From Bacteroidota bacterium (GTDB lineage Bacteria > Bacteroidota > Bacteroidia > NS11-12g > UBA955): DNA of 64,000 nucleotides. The DNA is taken from NCBI GenBank assembly GCA_016787485.1, contig JAEUUL010000022.1, positions 177,887-241,886 of the forward strand, in the 5' to 3' direction. A model generated the notes under the pieces. It did not search any database, had not been told where the DNA came from, and saw only the letters and a program-made list of their open reading frames with translations. The position numbers and the translations under genes are program-made. This document shows positions 63,401 through 64,000 of the stretch, piece after piece (within the stretch, counting starts at the first letter, position 1; the number at the start of each line of letters is the position of its first letter).

Positions 63401-63949
63401 ATGAAATATTTTTACACATCAATTCTGATTTCTTTAATATTCATTTCTTGTAATAGAAATAAATATAAACCCATTTGGTCAAATACTCCCTGTGGCAGAA
63501 TAGACGTCAGATGGGATGAAAGCCCGGTTCAGACAATGAAATTGGGTTTTAATAATTCCAAACTATTTCAGACATTATTAAAAAAAGATTCGATCGAATT
63601 GTTATCTTTTTTAGGATATTTAGATAGTTTGATTTCATACAAAATAGGAGACACTGTTAAATATGTATCCTATGTATACTTGAACCCCAGAGATACCAGT
63701 TTAACAAATATTGATTTGAGTACAGGCAGATTAATGGAATACAGCTGGGGAAAAGGTATCAAAGATTATCTTATCCATTGGCCCAATGGGAAAGTAGATT
63801 CCCTGTTTGTGGATTTTAAACGGGATGACTCCAGAAATAACTGGTGCTGCTGTCAGTTTCCTTTACAAAAAATGACATTAAATGGTAAATCCTATACCAG
63901 AAAAACGGAGGATTACAAATACGGTACATTTCTGTTTGATATGAAGTAA
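63401..63949 (+). CDS. Small lipoprotein paired with the C10 protease
   Basis: A 182-residue protein with signal helix and lipobox (LIFISC, cysteine at about 17). The rest is a small beta-rich domain I do not recognise; a CCC triplet occurs near 149. It starts 3 nt after the protease stop and shares its AT-rich composition, so it is likely co-transcribed. In other C10 loci, small neighbours of this type can be Spi-like inhibitors; here that is only a guess. Bases 63950-64000 hold nothing recognisable. Confidence 0.75.
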   Translation: MKYFYTSILISLIFISCNRNKYKPIWSNTPCGRIDVRWDESPVQTMKLGFNNSKLFQTLLKKDSIELLSFLGYLDSLISYKIGDTVKYVSYVYLNPRDTSLTNIDLSTGRLMEYSWGKGIKDYLIHWPNGKVDSLFVDFKRDDSRNNWCCCQFPLQKMTLNGKSYTRKTEDYKYGTFLFDMK

Positions 63950-64000
63950 TAGTTCATTTTACCTGCAGTAGTCAAAGGACAATATAGGTCTTAAAGATTA

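Overview
The window comes from a member of the Bacteroidota. Several genes carry type IX secretion (T9SS) C-terminal sorting domains, the best promoters are of the -33 TTTG / -7 TAnnTTTG type, and there are a TonB-dependent receptor, a GH92 mannosidase, a GldJ/SUMF1-like protein, DUF1800/DUF1501 proteins and an SLBB/Wzz exopolysaccharide locus. I cannot fix the genus; a Chitinophagales- or Sphingobacteriales-like lineage would fit.

Layout. 1-3645 (minus): a Ser/Thr kinase-AAA ATPase that runs off the left edge, translationally coupled to a long carotenoid-oxygenase-like protein. 3763-11403: housekeeping genes (PnuC, superoxide dismutase, L25/Ctc, PRPP synthetase, tRNA-Gln, biotin ligase, RsfS) and a DUF1800/DUF1501 secreted pair. 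11404-12026: a tRNA cluster with tRNA-Glu, an intact initiator tRNA and two broken copies of it, each interrupted by a TCCCGA...TCGGGA palindromic insertion. 12027-21754 (minus): a tightly overlapping eight-gene operon encoding a class I HMG-CoA reductase fused to an APH-type kinase, a CDP-archaeol-synthase-like protein, a PEP-synthase/rifampin-phosphotransferase-like enzyme, a UbiA-like membrane protein, a methyltransferase, a PlsC-like acyltransferase and two fatty acid desaturases. This is the best candidate for an undescribed system: it looks like a dedicated pathway for an unusual isoprenoid-containing or modified membrane lipid.

21963-29012: a lipoprotein-like hypothetical, an MFS sugar permease coupled to a GH92 mannosidase, Era and a GH16 glucanase. 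29093-35420: an exopolysaccharide operon (RmlA, an SLBB export protein with about eight repeats, Wzz-like protein, GT2). 35404-47536: TyrS, a T9SS cargo protein, a TonB-dependent receptor, a META lipoprotein, GAPDH, GDPD, a ligase-associated-type DEXH helicase and a lipoprotein. 47754-59438: one gene for a 3,894-residue T9SS-secreted surface protein (FG-GAP repeats, about 15 FN3-like modules, carboxypeptidase-regulatory-like modules, an unrecognised core, sorting domain). 59520-61986: a formylglycine-enzyme-fold protein and CorA.

62071-63949: an AT-rich accessory pair, a C10 (streptopain-type) cysteine protease and a small lipoprotein. The protease has an 8-bp repeat (6.5 copies) in its signal peptide that puts the ATG out of frame in this sequence. 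This is the signature of an ON/OFF phase-variable gene captured OFF.
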